Source: Pseudomonadota bacterium (GTDB lineage: Bacteria; Pseudomonadota; Alphaproteobacteria; Rhizobiales; Rhizobiaceae). From it: 11,467 bases of DNA. The DNA is taken from positions 1-11,467 of the forward strand of contig JAEWHQ010000390.1 in the NCBI GenBank assembly GCA_023387715.1. The letters run 5' to 3'. Positions within the stretch are counted from its first letter, which is position 1. Each line of letters opens with the position of its first letter. Positions 1-6,530 of this stretch are shown here, one piece after another. The translations under genes and the position numbers were made by a program. Under the pieces are notes generated by a model that saw nothing but the letters and a program-made list of their open reading frames with translations, searched no databases and was not told where the DNA came from.

Positions 1-2
1 AT

Positions 3-839
3 CTTACTTTAAAAGCAGACAGCTTTAAAATTGTCACCAGCAAAGATGCCGATGCTTCCAAGACACATCTTTTCGGTCTTCACGCCGAAAATCAAAACCT
101 CATCAGCCTCTCAAATGGTTCAATTGAAACATGGACCAATTATAGTAATGGCCTCAATACGGTCATGGACTACCAAGACACATCGGTTGAGCGTTTGACC
201 GTTAATAATGTCAAGATCATCACCCATGGCGACAATGCGGTTGGCAGTGAAAACATCAATACAAGAACCTCCATCACCGGTAGTGATATTATCACTCACG
301 GTATTGGAGGCCATGGCGTTGCTGCCAGCAATGGCGGCGTTGCCAGCTGGGCACCTTCTCATGTGACGGTCACAGATACAAACATCACCACCAATGGCCG
401 TCAGGCTTATGGTTTTGTTGCCACGACCTATTCAGTGATCAACGGCAAAGGCGTTGCAATCAACACATCAGGTGAAAGCGGTGTTGGCGTTTACAGTCAG
501 GGCTCCGGCCGGATCAATGTCAGTGATAATAGCTCGGTCACGACCTCTGGTGAAGGTGCACATGCTATTGCTGTAATGTTGGGTTCTGAAATCAATATCA
601 GTGACAGCGTCATTACCACGAGTGGCGAAGGCGCTGCCGGTCTTTATATGGCAGGCTATAATTATACGGATCGTGGACTGCCTACTCCGACATCTCCAAT
701 CATCATCACCCGAAAACCGCTCAGTAATATTGATGATCACAATGATGATCCAAACCAATACCAAGCACGGAAGAAAGCTTGGCAATTGACGAGAACAATG
801 AGCGCGCCGGCATATCGCACAGCAACACAGCCAGCCTGA
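3..839 (+). CDS. Autotransporter passenger fragment (upstream reading frame, partial)
   Basis: The frame is open from the left edge, so the ATG at 165 is only an internal methionine and not a credible start. The translation is rich in Gly, Ser, Thr, Asn and Val with alternating hydrophobic residues, typical of a pertactin-like right-handed parallel beta-helix that projects from the cell surface. Six spaced rungs are visible (see the repeat entry). From about 660 the composition changes to a Pro/Thr/Asp/Asn-rich stretch (PTPTSP, then NIDDHNDDPN), which could be a loop leaving the helix. After about 777 the residues (AWQLTRTMSAPAYRTATQPA) no longer look like passenger, and the stop at 837-839 follows, as expected downstream of a frameshift. 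No enzymatic domain is recognised. Ligand or host target is unknown. Confidence 0.7.
   Translation, partial: LTLKADSFKIVTSKDADASKTHLFGLHAENQNLISLSNGSIETWTNYSNGLNTVMDYQDTSVERLTVNNVKIITHGDNAVGSENINTRTSITGSDIITHGIGGHGVAASNGGVASWAPSHVTVTDTNITTNGRQAYGFVATTYSVINGKGVAINTSGESGVGVYSQGSGRINVSDNSSVTTSGEGAHAIAVMLGSEINISDSVITTSGEGAAGLYMAGYNYTDRGLPTPTSPIIITRKPLSNIDDHNDDPNQYQARKKAWQLTRTMSAPAYRTATQPA
219..641 (+). repeat. Six degenerate beta-helix rungs in the passenger
   Basis: Six nine-residue motifs recur in one frame: ITHGDNAVG (from 219), ITHGIGGHG (291), TTNGRQAYG (387), NTSGESGVG (462), TTSGEGAHA (540) and TTSGEGAAG (615). Successive spacings are 24, 32, 25, 26 and 25 residues, close to the coil length of parallel beta-helix passengers. 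The last two copies share TTSGEGA exactly and lie 75 bases apart. The repeats are protein-level and diverged in DNA, so they look structural and not like recent tandem duplications. Confidence 0.75.
749..839 (+). other. Frameshift zone between the two autotransporter frames
   Basis: The upstream frame ends at TGA 837-839 and the downstream frame is closed by TGA at 746-748, so the shift must fall between about 749 and 836. The change equals a -1 step in reading, which is what loss of one base would cause. Adding one A to the AAA run at 774-776 gives a smooth join reading RKKSLAIDENNERAG, so that run is the best candidate site. No in-phase slippery heptamer (X XXY YYZ) is present in the overlap, which argues against programmed frameshifting. 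The downstream frame also has a TTG at 779 preceded by GGAAG, which could permit weak internal initiation. Confidence 0.7.
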
Positions 840-2662
840 CCAATGTGAATATGAATGTTGCTAATGGAGCAGCACTTCATATTAAAGGCTCGGAAAGCAA
901 TAAGGTGACGATCAAAGGCTCCACCATTAAAGGTGATGCCGGTGCCAATGCTTCGCTTTTAAAAACAGAAGCGTACAATACGGACCATGAAGTTGGCGAT
1001 GTCCTGCTTGATGTTTCCTCATCGCAACTTTTTGGCAATGCCAATGTTCAAAGCGGCAGCGTCAACCTCAACCTGTCAGATAAATCTTCATGGGTCGGCG
1101 CCACCGAAATCACGAGCGGTGAAGAATTAAATCTGAAACTCGACAAAACAAGCGCATGGCTCATTACCGCCAACTCCACAATCAATCATCTGGAGAATAA
1201 AGGTGCGGTCGGTTTTTTCCCGTCCAAGTCCAACTTTAAAACCCTCACTCTCACTCAAGCTGATTATAGCACCAGTGGCGGATTATTCACCGTTAATACA
1301 GTGCTTGGTGATGATAGCTCTAAAACCGACAAAATAATCTTTGAAGGTTCTGTCAGCGGCAACAATCATTTGGCAGTCCACAATGTGGGTGGTCTAGGTG
1401 CAGAAACCGACAAAGGCATTGAGGTCATCACTGTCGGCGCACCTTCCAGCGGTAATTTTTCTCTCATTAGCCGCTATAAACATAAAGGCGAATATGCAGC
1501 CGTTGCCGGTGCCTATCGCTATAAATTATATCAAGGTCATGACGAGGAGCCGTCCAACCAAAACTGGTATCTGCGTTCTGACAAGGACTATGCTGATGAA
1601 GACGGCGATGGTGACGGCAGTTTTCAACCGGGGGTACCGGTTTATGAAGCCTATCCGCAATTTTTGTTGGGCTTAAATAATCTGCCGACTTTGCAACAAC
1701 GTACAGGCAACCGTTATTGGAGTAATGCCGGAGCAAGCCAAATAGCTCAAGGCGCTGATATTGCTCAAGCTTACGCTCCCGCGCAAGAAAGCTGTCCCCT
1801 CACTCAAACGAATGGTATTTGGGGCCGTATTGAAGGCGCGCATACGGAAATCAAGCCAAACTTCTCGCAATCCCGTGCCAATTACGACTACAATAGCTAT
1901 AAGGTGCAAGCGGGCATTGATGGTTTATTCCATGAGAATGAGCAAGGAAAACTGATTGGCGGCTTGACGCTGAATTACACTCATGGCCTTGCCAAAATCT
2001 GGTCTCGCAATGATGACGACCTCGGACAAGGAAAGATTAAATCTGACGGTTACGGCTTTGGCGGCACGCTGACATGGTATGATGACAACGGTTTTTATGC
2101 CGACAATCAGGCACAACTGACATGGTACAGAAGCGATCTGAGCTATCAGGGCGGCAAGGAATCGCTGCTTGATGGCAAGAACAATGGTTTCGGCTTTGCT
2201 CTTTCATCCGAAATCGGCAAGCGTTTCGCCATTGATGACCATTGGTCACTGACACCGCAGGCACAATTGCAATATTCCCATGTGGATTTCAGCAGCTTTA
2301 CCGATGTGTTTGAAGCAGAGATTTCACGCGAAAAAGCTGCTAGCCTGCAAGCGCGTCTTGGCCTTAGCCTTGATTATCAAAATGCTTGGCAGAATGCACA
2401 AGGCACCACCAATCGCAGCTCGGTTTATGCGATTGCCAATCTTTATAATGAATTCCTCAATGGCACCGAAGTGGATGTCTCGACTGTACGTTTTGCCAAT
2501 AAAAACGAACGCCTATGGGGCGGCATCGGTTTCGGTGGCTCATATAACTGGAATGACGATCAATATTCGGTTTATGGCGAAGGTTCGCTCAATACCAGCC
2601 TGAGGCATTTTGGCGATAGCTACAGCTATAAAGGCACTCTTGGCTTCCGAGTAAAATGGTAA
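779..2662 (+). CDS. Autotransporter C-terminal half: autochaperone-like segment and beta-barrel
   Basis: Numbering is from the TTG at 779 (627 residues), probably not a native start because no signal peptide follows. Residues 1-150 are the end of the beta-helix passenger. Residues about 152-260 match the pertactin-like autochaperone region: TVLGDDSSKTDKI, VHNVGGLGAETDKGIEVI, then YRYKLYQG and NWYLRS. An Asp-rich stretch follows at 268-281, then VPVYEAYPQFLLGLNNLP and LQQRTGNRYW, a motif typical of the linker before the barrel. Residues about 345-627 form the autotransporter beta-barrel, starting NGIWGRIEGAH and ending GTLGFRVKW, with the aromatic final residue expected for recognition by the BAM machinery. 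The barrel, about 283 residues, is complete and of normal size and shows no further breaks. It would sit in the outer membrane and export the passenger if joined to the upstream half. Family assignment is firm; specific function is unknown. Confidence 0.85.
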   Translation: MAIDENNERAGISHSNTASLTNVNMNVANGAALHIKGSESNKVTIKGSTIKGDAGANASLLKTEAYNTDHEVGDVLLDVSSSQLFGNANVQSGSVNLNLSDKSSWVGATEITSGEELNLKLDKTSAWLITANSTINHLENKGAVGFFPSKSNFKTLTLTQADYSTSGGLFTVNTVLGDDSSKTDKIIFEGSVSGNNHLAVHNVGGLGAETDKGIEVITVGAPSSGNFSLISRYKHKGEYAAVAGAYRYKLYQGHDEEPSNQNWYLRSDKDYADEDGDGDGSFQPGVPVYEAYPQFLLGLNNLPTLQQRTGNRYWSNAGASQIAQGADIAQAYAPAQESCPLTQTNGIWGRIEGAHTEIKPNFSQSRANYDYNSYKVQAGIDGLFHENEQGKLIGGLTLNYTHGLAKIWSRNDDDLGQGKIKSDGYGFGGTLTWYDDNGFYADNQAQLTWYRSDLSYQGGKESLLDGKNNGFGFALSSEIGKRFAIDDHWSLTPQAQLQYSHVDFSSFTDVFEAEISREKAASLQARLGLSLDYQNAWQNAQGTTNRSSVYAIANLYNEFLNGTEVDVSTVRFANKNERLWGGIGFGGSYNWNDDQYSVYGEGSLNTSLRHFGDSYSYKGTLGFRVKW

Positions 2663-2672
2663 AACCACGCAC

Positions 2673-2704
2673 AAAAAAAAGACCGCCCTTCGGGGCGGTT
2701 TTTT
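2673..2704. terminator. Bidirectional rho-independent terminator between autotransporter and tRNA-Leu
   Basis: A perfect 7-bp stem, ACCGCCC (2682-2688) with GGGCGGT (2693-2699), closes a TTCG tetraloop. It is flanked on the left by eight A (2673-2680) and on the right by a T run (2699-2704). Read on + it ends the autotransporter transcript 11 bases after its stop; read on - the A run becomes a T run and it can end the tRNA-Leu transcript. Confidence 0.92.
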
Positions 2705-2797
2705 GATACTATTTACTCAAAACTATTCATCGCAACAAAAGCATATTCGCGCAATTAAGCGATCAAATCAGAAGCAAAAATTTAAATGATAAGAAGG

Positions 2798-2883
2798 TGG
2801 TGCGGACGGCGGGACTTGAACCCGCAAGCTCTATGAGCGGCAGATTTTAAATCTGCTGTGTATACCGATTTCACCACGTCCGC
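2798..2883 (-). tRNA. tRNA-Leu (anticodon UAA)
   Basis: This is an 86-base class II tRNA on the minus strand. The acceptor stem is GCGGACG (2883-2877) paired with CGTCCGC (2808-2802), the discriminator is A (2801), and the CCA end is encoded (2800-2798). The anticodon stem GCAGA/TCTGC holds the seven-base loop TTTAAAA, giving anticodon TAA at 2847-2849 (reads UUA, and UUG by wobble). A long variable arm with GCTC/GAGC stem is present, as expected for leucine tRNAs, and the T arm is GCGGG-TTCAAGT-CCCGC. It reads in the same direction as clpA upstream of it but is separated by a hairpin. Its left neighbour, the autotransporter, converges on it. Confidence 0.96.
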
Positions 2884-2896
2884 GGATGATGCGATT

Positions 2897-2926
2897 CATA
2901 TGTCACAAGTCCGGCTCCAAGTTCAA
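2897..2926 (-). promoter_or_regulatory. Possible promoter of tRNA-Leu
   Basis: On the minus strand TTGAAC (2926-2921) could be a -35 element. The -10 is poorly matched: CATATG (2902-2897) lies 18 bases away. The site would put the start of transcription a few bases upstream of the tRNA. This is a weak, position-based inference. Confidence 0.3.
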
Positions 2927-3022
2927 GAGCTTTCTTCGGTTTTTCCTTTAGATACCACAATTAATCAAAGAGATAGCTGCAGTTTCTGACCGGTTGACGA
3001 GGCAGTTTCATAAAACATACCA

Positions 3023-3058
3023 AAACGGCCACAAAACGATGTGGCCGTTTGTTTTTTT
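3023..3058. terminator. Hairpin terminator at the 3' end of clpA
   Basis: A perfect 10-bp stem, AAACGGCCAC (3023-3032) with GTGGCCGTTT (3041-3050), encloses an 8-base loop. It starts 32 bases beyond the clpA stop and would end the clpS-clpA transcript. The T tail following the stem on the minus strand is short (TTTT). The better T run (GTTTTTTT, 3051-3058) is on the plus strand, so the element would stop antisense transcription running toward clpA more strongly. Confidence 0.75.
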
Positions 3059-3081
3059 ATAAGTAAGAGCTTAAATAAAAA

Positions 3082-5541
3082 TCATCGACGAGGAATCTTC
3101 GGAACCGCACTTTTTGATTTTTTCACCGGCTTTTCATCATCCGATGTCGCAGCGACCTTTTCCTTCGGTTTCGCCACCGGCTTTTTCGCTTTAGTAGCAG
3201 GCTTCTTCGGTGTGACAACTTCCTTAACTGGCTTGGCCACACGGTCTGCCACTGTTTCCAGCTTTAGCACCTCGTTGCCCTGCTCATCCGAGGTCACATC
3301 CAGTTTGACCGTGCCGCCATTTTTAAGCTTGCCAAACAACACCTCATCCGCCAGAGGCTTCTTGACATATTCCTGAATGACACGCCCAAGCGGACGCGCA
3401 CCCATCCGTTCATCATAGCCTTTATCGGCAAGCCAACGGACAGCCGCATCACTCAGTTCAATTGTCACGCCACGCTCAGCCAGTTGTGCTTCCAATTGCA
3501 ACACAAATTTCTGCACCACCTGATGAATAACAACAGAAGGCAGCGGGCCGAACGGAATGATCGCATCCAAACGGTTGCGGAATTCCGGCGTGAAGAGACG
3601 GTTGATTGCCTCCAGATCATCGCCTTCGCGACGGCCAGAGCCAAAGCCAATTGCCGCTTTTGCCATATCAGCCGCACCGGCATTGGTGGTCATGATCAAA
3701 ATTACATTACGGAAATCGATCTTCTTACCATTATGATCGGTCAGCGTGCCGTGATCCATCACCTGCAACAAAATGTTGAAGAGATCAGGATGGGCTTTTT
3801 CAATCTCATCAAGCAGCAGCACGCAATGCGGATGCTGATCAACGCCATCGGTAAGCAAACCACCCTGATCAAAACCAACATAGCCCGGAGGCGCACCAAT
3901 CAGACGTGAAACTGTGTGGCGCTCCATATATTCGGACATATCAAAGCGCAGCAGCTCTACACCCAACGAGGCCGCCAACTGGCGTGCAACTTCTGTCTTC
4001 CCAACCCCTGTCGGGCCAGAGAAGAGATAAGAGCCGATTGGCTTATCCGGCTCACGCAAACCAGCACGCGCCAGCTTGATCGCAGCCGATAGCGCATCAA
4101 TCGCCAGATCCTGCCCATAGACAATGCGTTTAAGCTCGGCTTGCAAATTGGCAAGCACGGCCTGATCATCTTTCGAGACAGTTTTAGGCGGAATGCGAGC
4201 CATGGTCGCAATCGTTGCCTCAATCTCACTCAAGCCGATTGTTTTCTTACGCTTATCCTGCGGCAACAGCATCTGGCTGGCACCGGTTTCATCGATCACG
4301 TCAATCGCTTTATCCGGCAATTTACGATCCGAAATATAGCGTGCGGAAAGTTCGACCGCCGATTTGATCGCCTCATCCGTATATTTCACTTTATGGAAAT
4401 CTTCGAAATAAGGACGCAGTCCATTCATGATTTCAATCGCATCAGGAATGGTTGGCTCAACCACATCGATTTTCTGAAAGCGCCGCACAAGCGCACGGTC
4501 TTTTTCAAAAAACTGGCGGAACTCTTTATAGGTCGTTGAACCCATGCAACGGATTGCACCGGAAGAAAGCGCCGGCTTCAACAGATTGGAGGCATCCATT
4601 GCCCCGCCTGATGTGGCACCCGCCCCGATAACCGTGTGAATTTCGTCAATAAACAGAATTGCACCCGGATATTCTTCGAGCTCTTTAACAACTTGTTTCA
4701 AACGCTCTTCGAAATCACCACGATAACGGGTGCCAGCCAGCAGGCTGCCCATATCGAGCGAAAAGATCGTCGCATCAAGCAGCACTTCCGGCACATCGCC
4801 ATCAACAATACGCTTGGCCAAGCCTTCGGCAATCGCTGTTTTACCAACGCCCGGATCACCGACATAAAGCGGATTATTTTTTGAGCGACGGCAAAGCACT
4901 TGTATTGTTCGGTCAATCTCGCTTTGACGGCCGATCAGGCGGTCAATACGGCCAGATTTTGCTTTCTCATTCAAGTTGACGCAATAAGCGGTCAGCGCAT
5001 CCGGCTTTTTCTTTTGCGTTTCATCCGCTTCGCTATGATTGGCTGAATTATCTTCAGAGCTTGCTTCTGCCCCACGCGGAATGCGCACTTCACTGCTTTC
5101 CGGCGCTTTGGAAATGCCGTGCGAAATGAAATTCACCGCATCATAGCGGGTCATTTGCTGCTCTTGCAGAAAATAAGCCGCATGGCTTTCACGCTCGGCA
5201 AAGATCGCCACCAGCACATTGGCACCGGTCACTTCCTCCCGATTGGAGGACTGCACATGAATAACCGCGCGCTGAATAACACGCTGGAAGGCGGCTGTCG
5301 GCTTTGAATCTTCATCATAGCCGGTAACCAGATTATCCAACTCGCGGTCGATATAATCTGTGACAACACGTTTTAAATGTTCAAGGTCAACACTGCATGC
5401 GCGCATAACGGCGCCTGCGTCCTGATCGTCAATCAACGCCAGCAGTAAATGCTCCAGCGTTGCATATTCGTGGTGCCGTTCGTTGGCAATGGTCAGGGCC
5501 TGATGCAGTGCCCTCTCAAGACTGGTAGAAAACGATGGCAT
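3082..5541 (-). CDS. clpA: ClpA, ATP-dependent Clp protease ATP-binding subunit
   Basis: ClpA is a cytoplasmic hexameric AAA+ unfoldase that feeds substrates to the ClpP peptidase. The 819-residue product has the N-terminal double Clp repeat (about 1-145, where ClpS docks), a charged linker (146-180), and two AAA+ modules. Module 1 has Walker A GDPGVGKT (228-235) and Walker B ILFIDE (295-300). Module 2 has Walker A GPTGVGKT (509-516) and Walker B LLLDE (575-579). Both Walker B glutamates are intact. The IGF tripeptide at 631-633 is the ClpP-binding loop, and no long ClpB-type middle coiled coil is present. After the D2 C-terminal domain there is a Lys/Pro-rich tail (about 763-819) that makes it longer than E. 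coli ClpA (758). The ATG at 5541 has GAGG just upstream, overlapping the clpS stop, so the two genes are probably translationally coupled. Confidence 0.97.
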   Translation of the reverse strand: MPSFSTSLERALHQALTIANERHHEYATLEHLLLALIDDQDAGAVMRACSVDLEHLKRVVTDYIDRELDNLVTGYDEDSKPTAAFQRVIQRAVIHVQSSNREEVTGANVLVAIFAERESHAAYFLQEQQMTRYDAVNFISHGISKAPESSEVRIPRGAEASSEDNSANHSEADETQKKKPDALTAYCVNLNEKAKSGRIDRLIGRQSEIDRTIQVLCRRSKNNPLYVGDPGVGKTAIAEGLAKRIVDGDVPEVLLDATIFSLDMGSLLAGTRYRGDFEERLKQVVKELEEYPGAILFIDEIHTVIGAGATSGGAMDASNLLKPALSSGAIRCMGSTTYKEFRQFFEKDRALVRRFQKIDVVEPTIPDAIEIMNGLRPYFEDFHKVKYTDEAIKSAVELSARYISDRKLPDKAIDVIDETGASQMLLPQDKRKKTIGLSEIEATIATMARIPPKTVSKDDQAVLANLQAELKRIVYGQDLAIDALSAAIKLARAGLREPDKPIGSYLFSGPTGVGKTEVARQLAASLGVELLRFDMSEYMERHTVSRLIGAPPGYVGFDQGGLLTDGVDQHPHCVLLLDEIEKAHPDLFNILLQVMDHGTLTDHNGKKIDFRNVILIMTTNAGAADMAKAAIGFGSGRREGDDLEAINRLFTPEFRNRLDAIIPFGPLPSVVIHQVVQKFVLQLEAQLAERGVTIELSDAAVRWLADKGYDERMGARPLGRVIQEYVKKPLADEVLFGKLKNGGTVKLDVTSDEQGNEVLKLETVADRVAKPVKEVVTPKKPATKAKKPVAKPKEKVAATSDDEKPVKKSKSAVPKIPRR

Positions 5542-5544
5542 ATG

Positions 5545-5550
5545 ACCTCA
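5545..5550 (-). promoter_or_regulatory. clpA ribosome binding site overlapping the clpS stop codon
   Basis: On the minus strand the clpS stop TGA (5550-5548) is embedded in TGAGGT, whose GAGGT serves as the Shine-Dalgarno sequence for clpA, with the ATG only three bases further on. Ribosomes ending clpS are therefore placed at the clpA start, which suggests coupled synthesis of adaptor and unfoldase. Confidence 0.65.
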
Positions 5551-5916
5551 CTTTTTCTCCATCACGCATTGCAGCGGATGCTGGTTTTGGCGAGAGAATT
5601 CCATGACCTGATTAACTTTAGTCTCGGCAACCTCATAAGTATAAACGCCACACTCGCCCACACCATGATTATGAACATGCAACATGATGCGGGTGGCATC
5701 ATCAATCGACTTCTGGAAAAACCGCTGCAATACATGCACAACGAATTCCATCGGCGTATAATCATCATTCAAAATAAGAACGCGGTAAAGGTTTGGCTTT
5801 TTTATGACTGTTTTGGTGCGTGTAATAACAGCTGTTCCATGGCCGGTGCCGCCATGGTCGTCCTCTTCATGATTTTGCATTACGATATTGATAGAGTTCA
5901 TTTTGTCGAAAACCAC
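5548..5916 (-). CDS. clpS: ClpS, N-degron adaptor for ClpA
   Basis: ClpS is a small cytoplasmic adaptor that binds bulky N-terminal residues of N-end-rule substrates, delivers them to ClpA, and modulates ClpA specificity. The 122-residue product has a flexible acidic/Gly N-terminus (1-40) that normally enters the ClpA pore, then the compact core beginning at [17 protein letters not shown]. The degron-pocket residues align with E. coli ClpS: N50, D51, D52, T54, M56, and V81-H82. The C-terminus ends [13 protein letters not shown], usual for the alphaproteobacterial type. The chosen start is GTG (5916-5914) because GGAG lies six bases upstream; in-frame ATGs at residues 6 and 13 lack a clear ribosome binding site, although the latter would give a more typical length of 110. 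It is the first gene of a clpS-clpA operon. Confidence 0.95.
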   Translation of the reverse strand: MVFDKMNSINIVMQNHEEDDHGGTGHGTAVITRTKTVIKKPNLYRVLILNDDYTPMEFVVHVLQRFFQKSIDDATRIMLHVHNHGVGECGVYTYEVAETKVNQVMEFSRQNQHPLQCVMEKK

Positions 5917-5922
5917 TTAAAG

Positions 5923-5926
5923 CTCC
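5923..5926 (-). promoter_or_regulatory. Shine-Dalgarno of clpS supporting the GTG start
   Basis: GGAG on the minus strand (5926-5923) is followed by six bases and then GTG at 5916. Neither of the two downstream ATG candidates (ending at 5899 and 5878) has a comparable purine-rich site, so this motif decides the start. Confidence 0.55.
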
Positions 5927-6002
5927 AGCTGCATCTGATGATACATATGTAGAGAATGTTTTAAAGATTTTAAGCCCTCTGACAGAAGTTACAACCGCCA
6001 AG

Positions 6003-6030
6003 ATTATAAAACCGTCATCAATTTTGTCAG
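6003..6030 (-). promoter_or_regulatory. Promoter of the clpS-clpA operon
   Basis: On the minus strand CTGACA (6030-6025) and a perfect TATAAT (6008-6003) are separated by 16 bases, close to the housekeeping sigma-70 consensus. Transcription would start near 5996, leaving a leader of about 80 bases before clpS. No heat-shock (RpoH-like) motif was evident to me. Confidence 0.65.
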
Positions 6031-6056
6031 GCCACATTCATGCACAGATAAATGCA

Positions 6057-6093
6057 AAATCAGCATGCCCGCCTTCAACGAACATGCTGATTT
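6057..6093 (-). terminator. Terminator-like hairpin ending the suf operon
   Basis: An 11-bp perfect stem, AAATCAGCATG (6057-6067) with CATGCTGATTT (6083-6093), encloses a 15-base loop. It lies 40 bases beyond the sufT stop and upstream of the clpS promoter, the right position to isolate the two operons. On the minus strand the tail is only TTTT followed by GCATTT, so it may be a leaky terminator. Confidence 0.65.
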
Positions 6094-6132
6094 AAATTTT
6101 CACAGCGACTGATCTTACGTGATCAAACCGGC

Positions 6133-6528
6133 TTAATACCAGCCAACCGCCACCTGCGCTTCTTCAGACATACGATCCGGTGTCCATGGCGGATCAAAGG
6201 TCATCGTCACTTCGACATGCGAAACGCCTTCAACCGTGCCAACCGCATTTTCCACCCAGCCCGGCATTTCGCCAGCCACCGGACAGCCCGGCGCGGTCAG
6301 TGTCATTTCGATTTTGACCGTATAATCATCTTCGATATCGACCTTGTAGATCAGACCGAGTTCATAAATATCAGCCGGAATTTCCGGATCATAAACGGTT
6401 TTGACGGCCGCAATAATATCATCGGTCAGACGCAGCAGCACATCTTCAGGAATGGCTGACGATGTGTGGAAAGGAGAGCTTTTTTCCGCCTCATCCTGCG
6501 GCTTATTATCGGTCTCTTGTGTCATCAT
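6133..6528 (-). CDS. sufT: SufT, MIP18/DUF59-family Fe-S cluster assembly protein
   Basis: This 131-residue protein belongs to the SUF-associated MIP18/DUF59 (PaaD-like) family, which acts in Fe-S cluster maturation or transfer to target proteins in the cytoplasm. Hallmarks are DPEIPADIYELGLIY (47-61), the conserved MTLTAPGCP with Cys82, and the C-terminal PPWTPDRMSEEAQVAVGWY, characteristic of the SUF-linked branch. The first 28 residues are charged and poorly conserved. The start follows the sufS stop by two bases, so the gene is almost certainly co-translated with sufS. A second ATG follows directly and would shorten the protein by one residue. The exact biochemical role is less settled than for SufBCDS; the family call is secure. 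Confidence 0.92.
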   Translation of the reverse strand: MMTQETDNKPQDEAEKSSPFHTSSAIPEDVLLRLTDDIIAAVKTVYDPEIPADIYELGLIYKVDIEDDYTVKIEMTLTAPGCPVAGEMPGWVENAVGTVEGVSHVEVTMTFDPPWTPDRMSEEAQVAVGWY

Positions 6529-6530
6529 TC

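Larger units (their letters stand above)
1..2662 (+). pseudogene. Frameshifted, 5'-truncated autotransporter adhesin-like gene
   Basis: This is one ancestral type V (classical) autotransporter gene, now read in two frames. The first frame is open from base 3, so the real start and the signal peptide lie left of the window; it stops at 837-839. The second frame is open from 749 and runs to TAA at 2660-2662. The first half is pure beta-helix passenger and the second half carries the end of the passenger, the autochaperone-like segment and the outer-membrane barrel, so neither half would be a working secreted protein alone. In such proteins the Sec signal takes the chain to the periplasm and the barrel carries the passenger to the cell surface. 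The break could be a true mutation, a phase-variation state or a base-calling error; the sequence alone cannot decide. A family match to Bartonella/Brucella autotransporters is inferred from motif style. Confidence 0.8.

Noticed and set aside
165..167. ATG at 165 as the start of a separate small gene
   Set aside because: The frame is open upstream to the window edge with continuing passenger-like sequence, and no ribosome site precedes it.
219..641. CRISPR-like or tandem DNA repeats
   Set aside because: The recurring units are protein-level beta-helix rungs with diverged DNA and variable spacing, inside an open coding frame.
749..836. Programmed -1 ribosomal frameshifting to join the autotransporter halves
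   Set aside because: No X XXY YYZ heptamer is in phase in the overlap, and I saw no convincing downstream stimulatory structure. A one-base loss is simpler.
3041..3376. A 111-residue hydrophobic reading frame on + (rich in Phe, Ala, Gly) opposite the end of clpA
   Set aside because: It is the mirror of the Lys/Pro/Ala-rich ClpA tail (AAA/AAG codons read as Phe/Leu). Its start lies inside the terminator hairpin and it has no ribosome site.
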